The notes under the pieces are model-generated. The model did not search any database and was not told where the DNA came from. It saw only the letters and a program-made list of their open reading frames with translations. A stretch of 64,000 nucleotides of DNA from Bin5 sp022821545 (lineage in GTDB: Bacteria > Chloroflexota > Anaerolineae > Caldilineales > Caldilineaceae): the NCBI GenBank assembly GCA_963664085.2, contig CAXXLO010000002.1, forward strand, positions 3,038,001 through 3,102,000, given 5' to 3'. Positions 54,159 through 63,158 of this stretch are shown piece after piece (the first letter of the stretch is position 1; every line of letters begins with the position of its first letter). The position numbers and the translations under genes are program-made.

Positions 54159-56227
54159 CGAACAGAGACGGAAAGCAGTTCCTGCTCTCCGCTATCGTCG
54201 CGGTCCTCGCCGCCGGCGCAATGAGCCTGAGCGGTTGCGCCCCCCTCGCCAATCTCCTTGCGCAGGTAGGCGGCGGCGCCGATCGCCCTGCGCAAGTCAG
54301 TGTGCAGGGACAGGCAACCTCAGATCCTTCCCCGGCCTCTTCTACAGCAGAGACCTCCGCAGAAGGGACCGGCACAACTGCGGCACCAAAGCCCATTTCT
54401 CTTGCTCGTGAATCTCAGGCGCGAAGACCTGTGTTCGTCCCAACGCGTGATCTGCGGGACCTGGCGCTGCGCCTGCGCCCGGACGTTGATTCCATACCGA
54501 AAACAGAAGGCGCGCCCGAATATGCCGTGGGTGATCGGACACTATTTTGGGCGGTGAATGTTGACACGAATGACCATTTTCAAGTAGAAGTTGAGCTGCT
54601 CTACAAGAATGAGGTCGTCTACGTCTGGGTCGAACGCGGCCACGATCTCGAACCGGATGAGATGGCTGCATCCGCAGACCGGTTTGCCCAGAGGATCTAT
54701 CCGCAAGTACGCGCCTTTTTCGGCACAGAGCCGAACCCGGGAATCGACGGCGATCCACGTCTTCACATCCTCCATGCGAAGAATCTGGGACGGGGAGTCG
54801 CCGGATACTTCAGTGGGGCCAACGCCGTCAGTTCACTGGCCAATCCGTTCTCGAATCAGAAGGAAATGTTCTCGATCAGCCTCGACTGGCTGCAGCATAT
54901 CGATGATTATGAAGTCTATGAAACGGTGCTGGCCCATGAATTTCAGCACATGGTCCACTGGCACAACGATCGCAATGAAGAGACTTGGGTCAATGAGGGG
55001 TTGAGCGAGCTGGCGCAGGAAATTGCCGGTTATCCCCCTGATATGGTTTTTGTGCGCGTCTTTGCAGAGAACCCGGACACGCAACTCAACACCTGGAGCA
55101 TTGACCCAGGTGACAATGGCCGGCACTACGGCAGCGCCTACCTGTTCATGGCCTACTTCCTGCAGCGCTTCGGCGAGGAGATGACGCGGGCCGTTGTCGC
55201 CGATGGCGCAAACGGCAGCCGCGGATTCGACAATGCATTGCGGGAGGCAGGTCTGGACGTGACATTTGAAGACGTATTCGCCGACTGGATCATCGCCAAC
55301 TATGTCGGGGATTTCGATACTCTCGCCCGGCACGGAATCTATGGCTACCGGGAATCAACCGCGCCGGAGCCCGCCCTGGCCGAGTCGGTCAGTCGCTTGC
55401 CCCGCAAGGCACAGAGCGGTTCCGTGCATAACTTTGGCGTAGATTATATCTCTCTACGCGGGCGCGGCGGCGCAACGGTAGTTTTCAAGGGCAACACAGT
55501 TACGCGGTTCGCCGACGTCGACCAGTTCCGCGGCAACCGCGCCTGGTGGAGCAACCGGGCCGACGATTCCGATACGCGTCTGACGCGAGCGTTCGACTTT
55601 ACGGACGTCGCAGCCGGCACCGAGCTGAATATGACCGTGCGCATGTGGTATGACATCGAAGAAGATTACGATTACGGCTATGTTCTGGCCAGCCGCGATG
55701 GCCGCAAGTGGGACGTCCTGCCCGGCCAGGGGACGACAACCGACAACCCGAGCGGCAACAGTTTCGGCCACGCATACACCGCTCGGAGCGCGACTTCGGG
55801 CCGCGAGGCAAGGCCGGGCTGGGTTCGGGAGTCATTTGACCTGGGGGCCTACGCCGGCGAAGAGGTCTGGTTGCGCTTTGAGTATGTCACTGACGATGCA
55901 GTGAATGCGCCCGGCTGGTTTATCGACGAAGTCGAAATCCCGGCGATAGGGTACGCGACCAACTGGCAGGACGGAGGCGGCGGTTGGGAGAGCGAGGGCT
56001 GGGTACTGACCGACAACCGGCTCCCCCAGGAGTGGCTGGTGCAAATCATGGTATTCCACGATGGGGCGCTGGCCAGCTTCGAACGGGCCCCGGTAGACGA
56101 GAGCGGGGCCGTCCGCATCGACCTGGATGGATTGGACAGGCGCAGCGAGGTTGTGCTGGCCATCAGCGGCCTGACGCCGGTGACAACCGAGGATGCCTTT
56201 TACGAGTACGCAATCGAGCAGCGCTAA
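54155..56227 (+). CDS. Secreted lipoprotein metalloprotease (zincin, M6-like)
   Basis: 690 residues. N-terminal signal with lipobox LSGC (about residue 26-29), then a Thr/Ser/Ala-rich linker (35-80). The protease domain has HEFQH (H261-H265) and a downstream Glu in WVNEGLSELAQE (E281), a complete HExxH...E zinc site. The C-terminal half (about 430-690) is beta-rich with WGRADDSDTRLTRAFD-like and DDVEIPA-type segments, actually seen as WWSNRADDSDTRLTRAFDF and FIDEVEIPAIGY, as in immune-inhibitor-A-type MAM-like domains. It is likely anchored outside the cell and degrades proteins. ATG overlaps the ctaG stop. Confidence 0.87.
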   Translation: MTNRDGKQFLLSAIVAVLAAGAMSLSGCAPLANLLAQVGGGADRPAQVSVQGQATSDPSPASSTAETSAEGTGTTAAPKPISLARESQARRPVFVPTRDLRDLALRLRPDVDSIPKTEGAPEYAVGDRTLFWAVNVDTNDHFQVEVELLYKNEVVYVWVERGHDLEPDEMAASADRFAQRIYPQVRAFFGTEPNPGIDGDPRLHILHAKNLGRGVAGYFSGANAVSSLANPFSNQKEMFSISLDWLQHIDDYEVYETVLAHEFQHMVHWHNDRNEETWVNEGLSELAQEIAGYPPDMVFVRVFAENPDTQLNTWSIDPGDNGRHYGSAYLFMAYFLQRFGEEMTRAVVADGANGSRGFDNALREAGLDVTFEDVFADWIIANYVGDFDTLARHGIYGYRESTAPEPALAESVSRLPRKAQSGSVHNFGVDYISLRGRGGATVVFKGNTVTRFADVDQFRGNRAWWSNRADDSDTRLTRAFDFTDVAAGTELNMTVRMWYDIEEDYDYGYVLASRDGRKWDVLPGQGTTTDNPSGNSFGHAYTARSATSGREARPGWVRESFDLGAYAGEEVWLRFEYVTDDAVNAPGWFIDEVEIPAIGYATNWQDGGGGWESEGWVLTDNRLPQEWLVQIMVFHDGALASFERAPVDESGAVRIDLDGLDRRSEVVLAISGLTPVTTEDAFYEYAIEQR

Positions 56228-56275
56228 CAGCGATGACAAGCGCACCGGGTTCGGAAGGCGCCTGAGCCGCGGGTG

Positions 56276-56827
56276 TCAGTCTGCGCGACGGGCCATGGCG
56301 CGTTTGCGTATGATGCGAGAGAGCCCGGCGCCCAATACAAGCCCGGCGACGACGTCGCCGATGTAGTGAATGTTCAACGCGACCCGAGCCCATCCGATCC
56401 AAAGGACCAGCAAGGGAGCGAGTTTCCCTGCGCCTGGCCAGAAGGCTGTGGCCCATGTCAAAATGACCCCGCAACGGGCGCCGTGACCGCTTGGAAAGCT
56501 GTGCGCGTCGGGCCCTCCGCCATAGAGAAACTGTCCGCTGCCAGGCCTCGGACGCTGCACCGCCTGCTTTACCAGCAAGGTCCCCAGGACACTGCCCGCG
56601 AACGAAAGTGTCCAACCGACCACACTGCTCTGTGTCTGTCGGCCGCCCCTAGACTGGCGCCACAGAAATAGCGTCACCAGCAGCCAAACAATCGAGTCGC
56701 CCAAGTGCGCGCCGACATGCGCCAGCCAGAATAGCGGGTGGCGCCTCGTCAACTGCTCTTCGCTCAGAGCTGTGCGGGCGCTGAAGTGCTCATCCAGGCC
56801 GCAAAAGAGTTCCAACAGCCTTCGCAA
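56276..56827 (-). CDS. PAP2-superfamily membrane phosphatase
   Basis: 183 residues with about five membrane helices. The three phosphatase motifs are K-x6-RP (KQAVQRPRPG), PSGH (FPSGHGAR) and R-x5-H-x3-D (RVALNIHYIGD). Such proteins dephosphorylate phosphatidic acid or undecaprenyl pyrophosphate outside the membrane. The start is 2 bp after the stop of the nucleotidyltransferase gene, so the two form one operon; a role in recycling polyprenyl phosphate would fit but is only inferred. Confidence 0.92.
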   Translation of the reverse strand: MRRLLELFCGLDEHFSARTALSEEQLTRRHPLFWLAHVGAHLGDSIVWLLVTLFLWRQSRGGRQTQSSVVGWTLSFAGSVLGTLLVKQAVQRPRPGSGQFLYGGGPDAHSFPSGHGARCGVILTWATAFWPGAGKLAPLLVLWIGWARVALNIHYIGDVVAGLVLGAGLSRIIRKRAMARRAD

Positions 56828-56829
56828 TC

Positions 56830-57660
56830 TCAGACCTCTCCGGGCGCTGTCCGCCCTTGCGAGCGGGTATTGGCAGGGTGGTCAGGATGCCTCTGCAAGT
56901 ACTCACGAACCTGGACAAGCTGCTCCGGCTTGTCGACATCCATTCCCGCCTCCGCAAGCGGCAATACGACCGGACCTCCGCGAACACCCGCGATCCGGTA
57001 GGCGACGTCGACAATGTCCGGAATCGATAGGCGGCGCAGCAAGAACTTGACCATCGTAGTTAGTCCTAACTTCCACACCAGCGCGAGGACATTCTTACGG
57101 TTTTCGATGAAGTACCGAATACGCTCCTGGATATGGAAACCGGCGGACAGCCGCCCCAGGTACAGATCGCTGCTGCAAAACGAGCCTTCCCGCAGAGGCA
57201 GATAGGTGCGTCTGCTGTCCGGGAACGCGGCCAACATCACCTCTTTTCGAACGATACCCCAATAGACGTCATGTTCGAACGGTTCGCACGCCTCAATAAA
57301 GCTGTCGACGATCCGTCCAGTCAGGAGCGCGATATCTGCGGACAGAGCGATTACGTAGCGGTCGTCCGGATTCAAATCTCGAAGTTTGCGCAGCCCGGCA
57401 TTCTGGCTGGCCCAGAGGTTGGGCTGATTCGGCACATGATGCACCGGAACGCCGAAGTCAATCTCGCCGGGCTCCAAGCCGACAACAACGACTTCACCTA
57501 TACGATCGCTCTCCGCCAAGGCCCGAACGACATGCCACGCCATCGGCATTTCTACCAGCGGCACAAGAGACTTGTGCGCGACGCCGGCCGCCGCGCTGAC
57601 TCGATCCTGTTTTTCGGGGTCGTACCCGGCCGTGACAAATGCGTCGAACCGTTCCTGCAA
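56830..57660 (-). CDS. MobA-like NTP-transferase domain protein
   Basis: 276 residues. Rossmann-like nucleotidyltransferase fold: FDAFVTAGYDP in place of the usual AGGxGxR loop, HKSLVPLVEMPMAWHVVRAL, VVVVGLEP and ALSADIALLTGRIVDSF (SxDxP-like metal region). The degenerate first loop means that activity is uncertain. C-terminal half has amphipathic helices (KFLLRRLSIPDIVDVAYRIAG) that could bind membrane. Same operon as the PAP2 gene, so possibly involved in polyprenol- or phospholipid-linked sugar metabolism. Confidence 0.75.
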   Translation of the reverse strand: MQERFDAFVTAGYDPEKQDRVSAAAGVAHKSLVPLVEMPMAWHVVRALAESDRIGEVVVVGLEPGEIDFGVPVHHVPNQPNLWASQNAGLRKLRDLNPDDRYVIALSADIALLTGRIVDSFIEACEPFEHDVYWGIVRKEVMLAAFPDSRRTYLPLREGSFCSSDLYLGRLSAGFHIQERIRYFIENRKNVLALVWKLGLTTMVKFLLRRLSIPDIVDVAYRIAGVRGGPVVLPLAEAGMDVDKPEQLVQVREYLQRHPDHPANTRSQGRTAPGEV

Positions 57661-57721
57661 GATGCCCCCTATACTTCGCTGGACTGCTGGCCGTCAGACC
57701 ACGATTCCACCTACGAATGAA

Positions 57722-57754
57722 TCGGGGCAGGCCACATTCTTATGCCTGCCCCGA
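57722..57754 (-). terminator. Hairpin terminator of the tat operon
   Basis: TCGGGGCAGGC (57722-57732) and GCCTGCCCCGA (57744-57754): 11-bp perfect stem, 11-nt loop. It lies between the last gene of the minus-strand operon and the next minus-strand gene; downstream sequence is AT-rich but not a clean T run. Confidence 0.7.
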
Positions 57755-57802
57755 AAGTATATTTGAAGGCGTCGATCATTCCCGGATTTGGCCTGCGTTT
57801 CT

Positions 57803-58003
57803 CTACTTCGCCCGGTCGATCTCGATGCGCAGCCGGTACTCTTCCGCCATCAGCATTTCGACTTCACTCTCCAACTGCTGCCGCCGGCTCCGTTGATGGG
57901 GACTGTCGCCATTGCGAAAGCCATCCAGCTGCCGCCGCGCTCTTGTCAACTCGCGCAGGACCTCCTGCTTCCGGGCGATAAGCAGTTCTCTATCATTCCT
58001 CAT
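57803..58003 (-). CDS. Small charged coiled-coil protein
   Basis: 66 residues from ATG 58003 (MRNDRELLIARKQ), overlapping the tatC 3' end by 11 bp. Entirely helical and highly charged with Leu/Val in heptad positions (LRELTRARRQL, QLESEVEMLMAEEYRL), a two-stranded coiled coil is likely. No membrane segment and no family recognised. Location after tatA and tatC suggests, but does not show, a link to the Tat system. Confidence 0.65.
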   Translation of the reverse strand: MRNDRELLIARKQEVLRELTRARRQLDGFRNGDSPHQRSRRQQLESEVEMLMAEEYRLRIEIDRAK

Positions 58004-58793
58004 CGTCGCCCCAGTCCATCTCATCGAAACTGCGCGGCGCCCGCGGCTTGTACAGCAGGAATGCCAGTCCGACTCCCAGGAAAAAGAGGCTGATAAGCGG
58101 TAACATGACGATGGTCATGTTGATTGGATCGATGGTGGGCGTAATCATCGCCGCGACAACCGAGATGATCACAATTGCCTGCCGCCACATCCCCAGCAGG
58201 CGCCGGCCGCTCACCAGACCGATGCGCGCCAGAAAGGCGATCACGAGAGGCGTCTCAAAGGCAACACCGATCCAGAAGACGATGCGCGTGAAAAACCCGA
58301 CGTAGCGGTCGACCGTCCACTCCTGATCGATTACATCGCCGAGGAAATTCTGCAAGAAGTTGACCGCCACCGGCAACATAACAAAGTTGGCAAAGGCGGC
58401 GCCGCCGAAGAAAAGAACCATCACTCCCGGCAAGAGCAGGAATAAGCCTCGTTTTTCGTGGGGGTAGAGTCCTGGCGCTATGAATGCAACGATCTGGTAA
58501 ACCAACACCGGCATGGCGACGATCACGCCCATCACGAACATGACCTTGAAGAACACAAAGATCGTATCCGTGGGACCAATTGCGATCAGTTTCTCCTCGA
58601 CCGGGCTGGTAATGAACGCAATGACCGGTTCCACGAAGGCGATGCTGGCGACGATGCCGAACAACAAAGCGCCAACGATCCAGATCATCCGGTTGCGCAA
58701 CTCCGCCAGATGATCCAGCAGCCCCATGCGACTGCCATCAAAGGGATCAGTATCCAGAGGGTCAGATTCCAGAGGAGGAGCCTGTTGTGTCAC
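57993..58793 (-). CDS. tatC: Sec-independent translocase subunit TatC
   Basis: 266 residues with six membrane helices. Receptor subunit for twin-arginine signal peptides. Conserved features: LLDHLAELRNRM near residue 25 (LxELRxR), the FxxxPGLYPHEKR-type loop (FIAPGLYPHEKRG), FETPLVIAFLARIGLVS (FExP motif) and VVAAMITPTIDPI. N-terminal 20 residues are acidic and extra. Start overlaps the tatA stop by 4 bp, so coupled. Confidence 0.97.
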   Translation of the reverse strand: MTQQAPPLESDPLDTDPFDGSRMGLLDHLAELRNRMIWIVGALLFGIVASIAFVEPVIAFITSPVEEKLIAIGPTDTIFVFFKVMFVMGVIVAMPVLVYQIVAFIAPGLYPHEKRGLFLLLPGVMVLFFGGAAFANFVMLPVAVNFLQNFLGDVIDQEWTVDRYVGFFTRIVFWIGVAFETPLVIAFLARIGLVSGRRLLGMWRQAIVIISVVAAMITPTIDPINMTIVMLPLISLFFLGVGLAFLLYKPRAPRSFDEMDWGDDEE

Positions 58794-59758
58794 AACTGCG
58801 TCTCCTCGTTACTGTCGCCTTCCGCATCCTCCGCCAACGCGGCGACCGCACCTTCGAGGGACTCTCCGCCACCCTCCTTATCGAGGACCTCGGTATCAGT
58901 ACCGCCTTTCGCGGCGCCTTCTCCGTTGCCGCCCATCCCGGCAGCTGCAACGGATTCGTCCCCGGCCCCAGTGTCAGCTGAAGCTGGCGCGGCGTCGTCA
59001 AGCTCAGAGGCCTCTTGCCGCTCATCTTTCTGCGCAGCCACCGCCTGGCGCCGGCTCTCGGCTCGCCGCTGTGCGCGTTTGTTGCGTTCATCCAAGTAAG
59101 ACGAGTCGGCGCCACTGGAATTGGTCTGTCTCTTCGCCCGCTGTTGCTTTCGCAGGTCCGACAGGGTCTTTACGCCTCGCTTTTGCGTACTGCCAGTCCG
59201 TTTGGGGGTTGCGCCAATTGCCGGATTTCGGGTCGTCACCTTGGCGGAACTGGCTTTCGGCGCCGATGGAATTGCCGTTCCCGTCGTCTTGACGTTACCG
59301 TCGCTGTTTCCGCTGCTCTGTTGCCGCCCGTTGGTAGATGCAGCCGCATTCAGGTCAGAGAGCGCCGGCTGCGCGGGAGACTTCTGTTCGGGTGTCTCTT
59401 CGCCGGAGGAAGCCGCCGCTGCAGCGGCGGCCTGGGCGGGTTGAGAAGGCGCAGAGGTCTGTTTCGTCCCAGCCGTCGACTTCTGGCCGTCTCCCTGGCC
59501 GATCGATTTTTCCTCTTCCTCTTCTTCCTCCTCGTCGTCCATCAGTTGCTTCATATGGTAGCTGGGGTCAAGTTCGCGCAGGTCCCCAATCTCTTCGTTG
59601 ACCTGGCGCGTCAGATCGCCCGAAAGCCTTTGCAACCGGCGAATGAAAAAGAGAACGTCTTTGGTTACCTTTGGCAGCCTTTCCGGGCCAAGAAAAATCA
59701 GGGCGAAGATTAAAATGAAGATAAATTCGAGGACGCCAATGCCGAAGATGCTGTTCAT
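58790..59758 (-). CDS. tatA: TatA/TatB-type translocase subunit with long disordered tail
   Basis: 322 residues, far longer than usual TatA (60-90) or TatB (150-170). Residues 1-20 form the single membrane helix (FGIGVLEFIFILIFALIFLG) followed by the conserved GPERLPK hinge and an amphipathic helix to about 60. The GPERLP hinge is more TatB-like than the FGP of TatA. From about 75 to the end the sequence is low-complexity, Ser/Ala/Glu/Gly-rich and basic in the middle (a Glu-run EEEEEEEEK, then SGNSDGN, GTAIPSAP), with no fold signature. It is the only TatA/B copy in this window. Confidence 0.9.
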   Translation of the reverse strand: MNSIFGIGVLEFIFILIFALIFLGPERLPKVTKDVLFFIRRLQRLSGDLTRQVNEEIGDLRELDPSYHMKQLMDDEEEEEEEEKSIGQGDGQKSTAGTKQTSAPSQPAQAAAAAAASSGEETPEQKSPAQPALSDLNAAASTNGRQQSSGNSDGNVKTTGTAIPSAPKASSAKVTTRNPAIGATPKRTGSTQKRGVKTLSDLRKQQRAKRQTNSSGADSSYLDERNKRAQRRAESRRQAVAAQKDERQEASELDDAAPASADTGAGDESVAAAGMGGNGEGAAKGGTDTEVLDKEGGGESLEGAVAALAEDAEGDSNEETQL

Positions 59759-59766
59759 GCCAGAAT

Positions 59767-60408
59767 TTACCGGCTCACTTGTCTGTACTCGGATGGCAGG
59801 GAGATCTCTCGAAGCGCGGTGCCAAGGACACCATTGACAAAACGCGAACTGCTGTCGCTGCCGAACGTTTTGGCCAGTTCCACCGCTTCATTGATGACAA
59901 CCTTGGGCGGGGCATCGGCATCAGGACTCGAAAGCTCAAAAAGGGAAAGACGCAGTACGTTGCGATCGACGATCGCCAGTTTGCCTACCGGCCACTCCGG
60001 CGCGTAGCGGCCGATCAACGAATCCAGGTCAGCCTTGTAACGGATGGCTCCGCTCACCAGCCAGTACAGAAAAGCAAGTGTTTCGTTGGCGTACTGTTCC
60101 ACAGCCTGGCGATGATCCAGGGCGATGCCCGGAAGATGGTCTGTGCAGTCGACCTCATAAAGTACCTGTAATGCCGTGCGGCGAGCGCGTCTACGTTCGG
60201 CCGGATGGGCAATGACGTTGTCGCCATCCGTGCCGGTCTGGTCGGGCCCCTTCGTTTCGACCGCTGCGCGACCATATTCGGTCCTATGCGCTCCTGAACC
60301 TGGCAGCGATGTCGCGATGCCGCCTACTCCTGTGGAATCGGCCTCACTCACATTCGCTGAATCGGCTGCCACAGGTAGCTCCATGAGTTGCTGCGTTTGG
60401 TCTATCAT
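59767..60408 (-). CDS. nusB: Transcription antitermination factor NusB
   Basis: 213 residues; the NusB domain begins near residue 70 with RRRARRTALQVLYEVDCTD and ends with NGVLGTALREI. All-helical RNA-binding protein that joins NusE in rRNA antitermination complexes. Family motifs include the LxxAVxE-type VINEAVELAKTFGSDSSSRFVNGVLG. The first ~65 residues are a disordered extension not found in most NusB; an internal start near residue 68 is possible but none has a good ribosome site. 8 bp upstream of tatA. Confidence 0.94.
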   Translation of the reverse strand: MIDQTQQLMELPVAADSANVSEADSTGVGGIATSLPGSGAHRTEYGRAAVETKGPDQTGTDGDNVIAHPAERRRARRTALQVLYEVDCTDHLPGIALDHRQAVEQYANETLAFLYWLVSGAIRYKADLDSLIGRYAPEWPVGKLAIVDRNVLRLSLFELSSPDADAPPKVVINEAVELAKTFGSDSSSRFVNGVLGTALREISLPSEYRQVSR

Positions 60409-60436
60409 TGTCCCGTGAGTCCCGACTCGACATCAA

Positions 60437-61183
60437 TCACATCATCACGAGGCCGCCGTCTACAGACAGAACCTGCCCCGTGATAAAACCTGCCCGTTCG
60501 CTCGCAAGAAATGCAACAGCCCAAGCAATCTCCTCCGGGTCGCCGAACCGCCCCAGCGGAGTGCGGGCTATGGTCTCTTCCTTTTGGTCGTCGTTGATTA
60601 CATCCGTCAGCGCCGTGGGCACAAAGCCCGGCGCCACCACATTCACGGTTATGCCGCGGCTTCCCACTTCTCGGGCAAGGCTCTTGGAGAGGCCTATCAT
60701 CCCAGCCTTACTGGCCGCGTAATTCGTTTGACCTGCCTGACCCGCCAGTCCGACGATACTGGATATATTGATGATGCGCCCCCAACGCTGCCGGATCATT
60801 CCCCGCAGCGCGGCCCTGGTTACATTAAAGATGCTGTCCAGGTTGGTGCCGAGCACCGCACGCCACCCATCCTCTTTCATGCTCATCATGAGCGCATCAC
60901 GGGTCGTACCTGCATTATTGACCAGGATGTGGACTCTGCCCAACTCCTTTTCGACTTCCTTCACCAGCTCGGAGGCCCCGTCAAAACAGCCCACGTCAGC
61001 CTGAAAAACAGCGCAATCTCCGCCGGCTTCACGGATGGCGTCCGCCGTAGTGTCGGCTCCCGCCTGATTGCCGCGATAGTTCAGCGCGACGCGCGCGCCT
61101 CCGGCAGCCAGTTCCTTTGCAATGGCCGCTCCGATTCCGCTGCTACTGCCTGTAACCAGCGCAATCTTGCCTGTAAAGTCCAT
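60437..61183 (-). CDS. fabG: 3-oxoacyl-[ACP] reductase
   Basis: 248 residues. Short-chain dehydrogenase that reduces 3-oxoacyl-ACP in fatty acid synthesis with NADPH. Motifs: ALVTGSSSGIGAAIAKELA (TGxxxGxG, residues 8-26), NNAGTTRD, the catalytic Ser in NISSIVG, and Tyr-x3-Lys in NYAASKAG. The FabG-typical MSMKEDGWRAVLGTNLDS and the C-terminal GQVLSVDGGLVM are present. Between fabD and fabG lies a 178-bp gap with no acpP. Confidence 0.96.
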   Translation of the reverse strand: MDFTGKIALVTGSSSGIGAAIAKELAAGGARVALNYRGNQAGADTTADAIREAGGDCAVFQADVGCFDGASELVKEVEKELGRVHILVNNAGTTRDALMMSMKEDGWRAVLGTNLDSIFNVTRAALRGMIRQRWGRIINISSIVGLAGQAGQTNYAASKAGMIGLSKSLAREVGSRGITVNVVAPGFVPTALTDVINDDQKEETIARTPLGRFGDPEEIAWAVAFLASERAGFITGQVLSVDGGLVMM

Positions 61184-61361
61184 GGAAATCCTTGGTGCGG
61201 TGGCGAACGTGTGGCTATTCTACTACAGGACGCCGAAAATGAAGAACGGAAATCTCTCTCTGGAAGAGGATAGGCTACCGGGCCAAAAAAGTTGCTACAG
61301 GATTACTCTCAGGAGGAGCCCGGACAGCTCCCCTGTGTCAATTTGCGCCGGTCTTCCGGGC
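61184..61361. other. Gap between fabD and fabG without gene
   Basis: An acpP gene is often found in this type of cluster, but no 75-80 residue DSL-containing ORF is present here on either strand. Confidence 0.7.
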
Positions 61362-62339
61362 TCAACCGAACGCCCCGGCGAAGCTCCGGACTTCGGCCGC
61401 ATTCGACACATTCACTCTCTTACCCTTACGCTGAATGCGCTTCATCAGTCCGGTCAGCACTGAACCGGGTCCAATCTCTACAGCTGTCCCGACGCCGCAG
61501 TCTACTGCATGCTTCATTGAATCTGTCCACCTGACACTGCCGGTCAGCTGCGCGTTCAGCTCCCGGCAGATGGCTGCGGCGTTGTCAAGAGGGAGCCCGC
61601 TGGTATTGCCGATGACGGGAGAGAGAGGTTCTTTCAAGTCAATTGCATCGATTCGAGCCTTCAGCTGCGCCGCCGCCGGCTCCATCAGTGGGCTGTGGGC
61701 GGCTATACTTACCGCTAGCGGAACGACCCTTCTTGCCCCGGCTTTTTCCAACTCCGGCATCGCGGCGGCGACGCTGCTCTCGTCTCCTGAGATTACGATC
61801 TGCCCGGGACAGTTGTCGTTTGCAATCTGGGAGACGCCACTGTTTGCTGCCGCCGCCTCCGCGCAAATCTGGGCAACTACGTCTTCCTTCAGACCGATCA
61901 CTGCGACCATCCGCCCCGGCTGCCTGGCGCCGGCCTCCTTCATCAGGCGGCCCCGCTCACGCACAAGGAGCAGCCCGTCGGCGAAGCCAATGCAGCCGGC
62001 CGCGGCCAGGGCCGAATACTCGCCCATCGAGTGGCCGGCGAAAAATGCCGGTCGCGGCAAGCTACCCATCTCTGCCTGCAGGGCGCAGAGTGCCGCCATA
62101 CTCGCCGCGAACAGGGCTGGCTGGGCGTTGATCGTATCGGTCAGCAGGCCCTCCGGCCCCTCAAAGCAAATCCTGCTGATGGCCGCACCCAGGACTTCGT
62201 CCGCTTCAGTAAACAAGGCCCGTGCAGCAGGATATGCCTCGGCCAGCTCCTTTGCCATGCCTACGTGCTGGCTGCCCTGTCCGGGAAACAGGAATATCAG
62301 CGGACTCGAATCTCGAACGTACGAAATCGGCAAACTCAT
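61362..62339 (-). CDS. fabD: Malonyl-CoA-ACP transacylase
   Basis: 325 residues from ATG 62339 (MSLPISYVRDSS); the 34 upstream in-frame codons overlap rpmF and are not expected. Transfers malonyl from CoA to ACP. FPGQGSQ near residue 17, the nucleophile Ser in GHSMGEYSAL and His in VSIAAHSPLME are all present. Cytoplasmic. Start is 5 bp after the rpmF stop, so it is in the same operon. Confidence 0.95.
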   Translation of the reverse strand: MSLPISYVRDSSPLIFLFPGQGSQHVGMAKELAEAYPAARALFTEADEVLGAAISRICFEGPEGLLTDTINAQPALFAASMAALCALQAEMGSLPRPAFFAGHSMGEYSALAAAGCIGFADGLLLVRERGRLMKEAGARQPGRMVAVIGLKEDVVAQICAEAAAANSGVSQIANDNCPGQIVISGDESSVAAAMPELEKAGARRVVPLAVSIAAHSPLMEPAAAQLKARIDAIDLKEPLSPVIGNTSGLPLDNAAAICRELNAQLTGSVRWTDSMKHAVDCGVGTAVEIGPGSVLTGLMKRIQRKGKRVNVSNAAEVRSFAGAFG

Positions 62340-62344
62340 TTGAC

Positions 62345-62539
62345 TCAGGCTTCTTCGTCGTCCATATCCAGGATCTGCATTCGGCCCATGTATGTGCCGC
62401 AGTGCGGGCAGACCCGGTGCGGTAGCGTCTTCTCGCCGCACTGCGCGCAGGTCACCAGTCTCGGCGTGCCGAGCGCGTGATGGGCGCGACGGCGGTTGCG
62501 CCTCCCCTTACTGATTTTCCGTTTCGGTAGCGGTCCCAT
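62345..62539 (-). CDS. rpmF: Ribosomal protein L32
   Basis: 64 residues. The L32 pattern PLPKRKISKGRRNRRRAHHA is followed by a zinc-binding C4 type motif CAQCG...CPHCG, so this is the zinc (C+) form. A structural protein of the 50S subunit. The acidic tail DMDDEEA is short. Lies between yceD and fabD as in many bacteria. Confidence 0.97.
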   Translation of the reverse strand: MGPLPKRKISKGRRNRRRAHHALGTPRLVTCAQCGEKTLPHRVCPHCGTYMGRMQILDMDDEEA

Positions 62540-62555
62540 CTTAAGTTCTCCTTAT

Positions 62556-63158
62556 CTAATCGCTGGAGGCTTCGTTTTGCAGCGACAACAGGGCTTCCCA
62601 ACGCGGGTCGATCCCTTTGGCTTCAGAGCGTGCCTGCTCGTCTGGCGAACCGGCAAGAGCAGACTCAGACAGCAAATTCAGATACTTCGGACATGCATCC
62701 GGATCGTGGGCGCCGCTGGCAGGGTCAGTGTAATCGCAAGCGGCGACGATCGGAATGGAGAGCCAGATGTTCTGCCGTACAACCTCGGTAATGTCGAGAA
62801 TGTGTTGGGCATCGATGAGCAGAGCTTCGTCCGTCAAATCCTCTGCTTGTCCTTCAAACTCCTCTGGCGACAGAAAACGTCCAGTCTGAATGTCGGTCAG
62901 AGGACGAAAACTCTCGGAAAACTTCACGAATGCAGATGTGGATACAGGTTCAAGGCAGCGTCCGCACTGCAATGACAACTCAACTTGAAAGTCGCCTGTC
63001 GCAAGTATCCCGCTGTGAATGCGCAGCAGCTCCAGCTTCCCAGTCAGATTGCTCAGGGGTGTCAGGCCGTTATCCAGGTCGGCAATATCATCGTCAAGGA
63101 CAAACTCCCTGCGCGCCCCGGTCGTCTCCTTCATCAATTGCGCGACGTTAAACTCCAT
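62556..63158 (-). CDS. YceD/DUF177 protein (23S rRNA accumulation factor family)
   Basis: 200 residues from ATG 63158; AGGAGG lies 6-7 bp before it. The DUF177 signature CGRCLEPVSTSAF (with two Cys) is near residue 62-65. Family members are found directly upstream of rpmF and are needed for normal 23S rRNA levels. A tail of about 30 residues after the domain is charged. First gene of the yceD-rpmF-fabD-fabG-nusB-tat operon. Confidence 0.93.
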   Translation of the reverse strand: MEFNVAQLMKETTGARREFVLDDDIADLDNGLTPLSNLTGKLELLRIHSGILATGDFQVELSLQCGRCLEPVSTSAFVKFSESFRPLTDIQTGRFLSPEEFEGQAEDLTDEALLIDAQHILDITEVVRQNIWLSIPIVAACDYTDPASGAHDPDACPKYLNLLSESALAGSPDEQARSEAKGIDPRWEALLSLQNEASSD

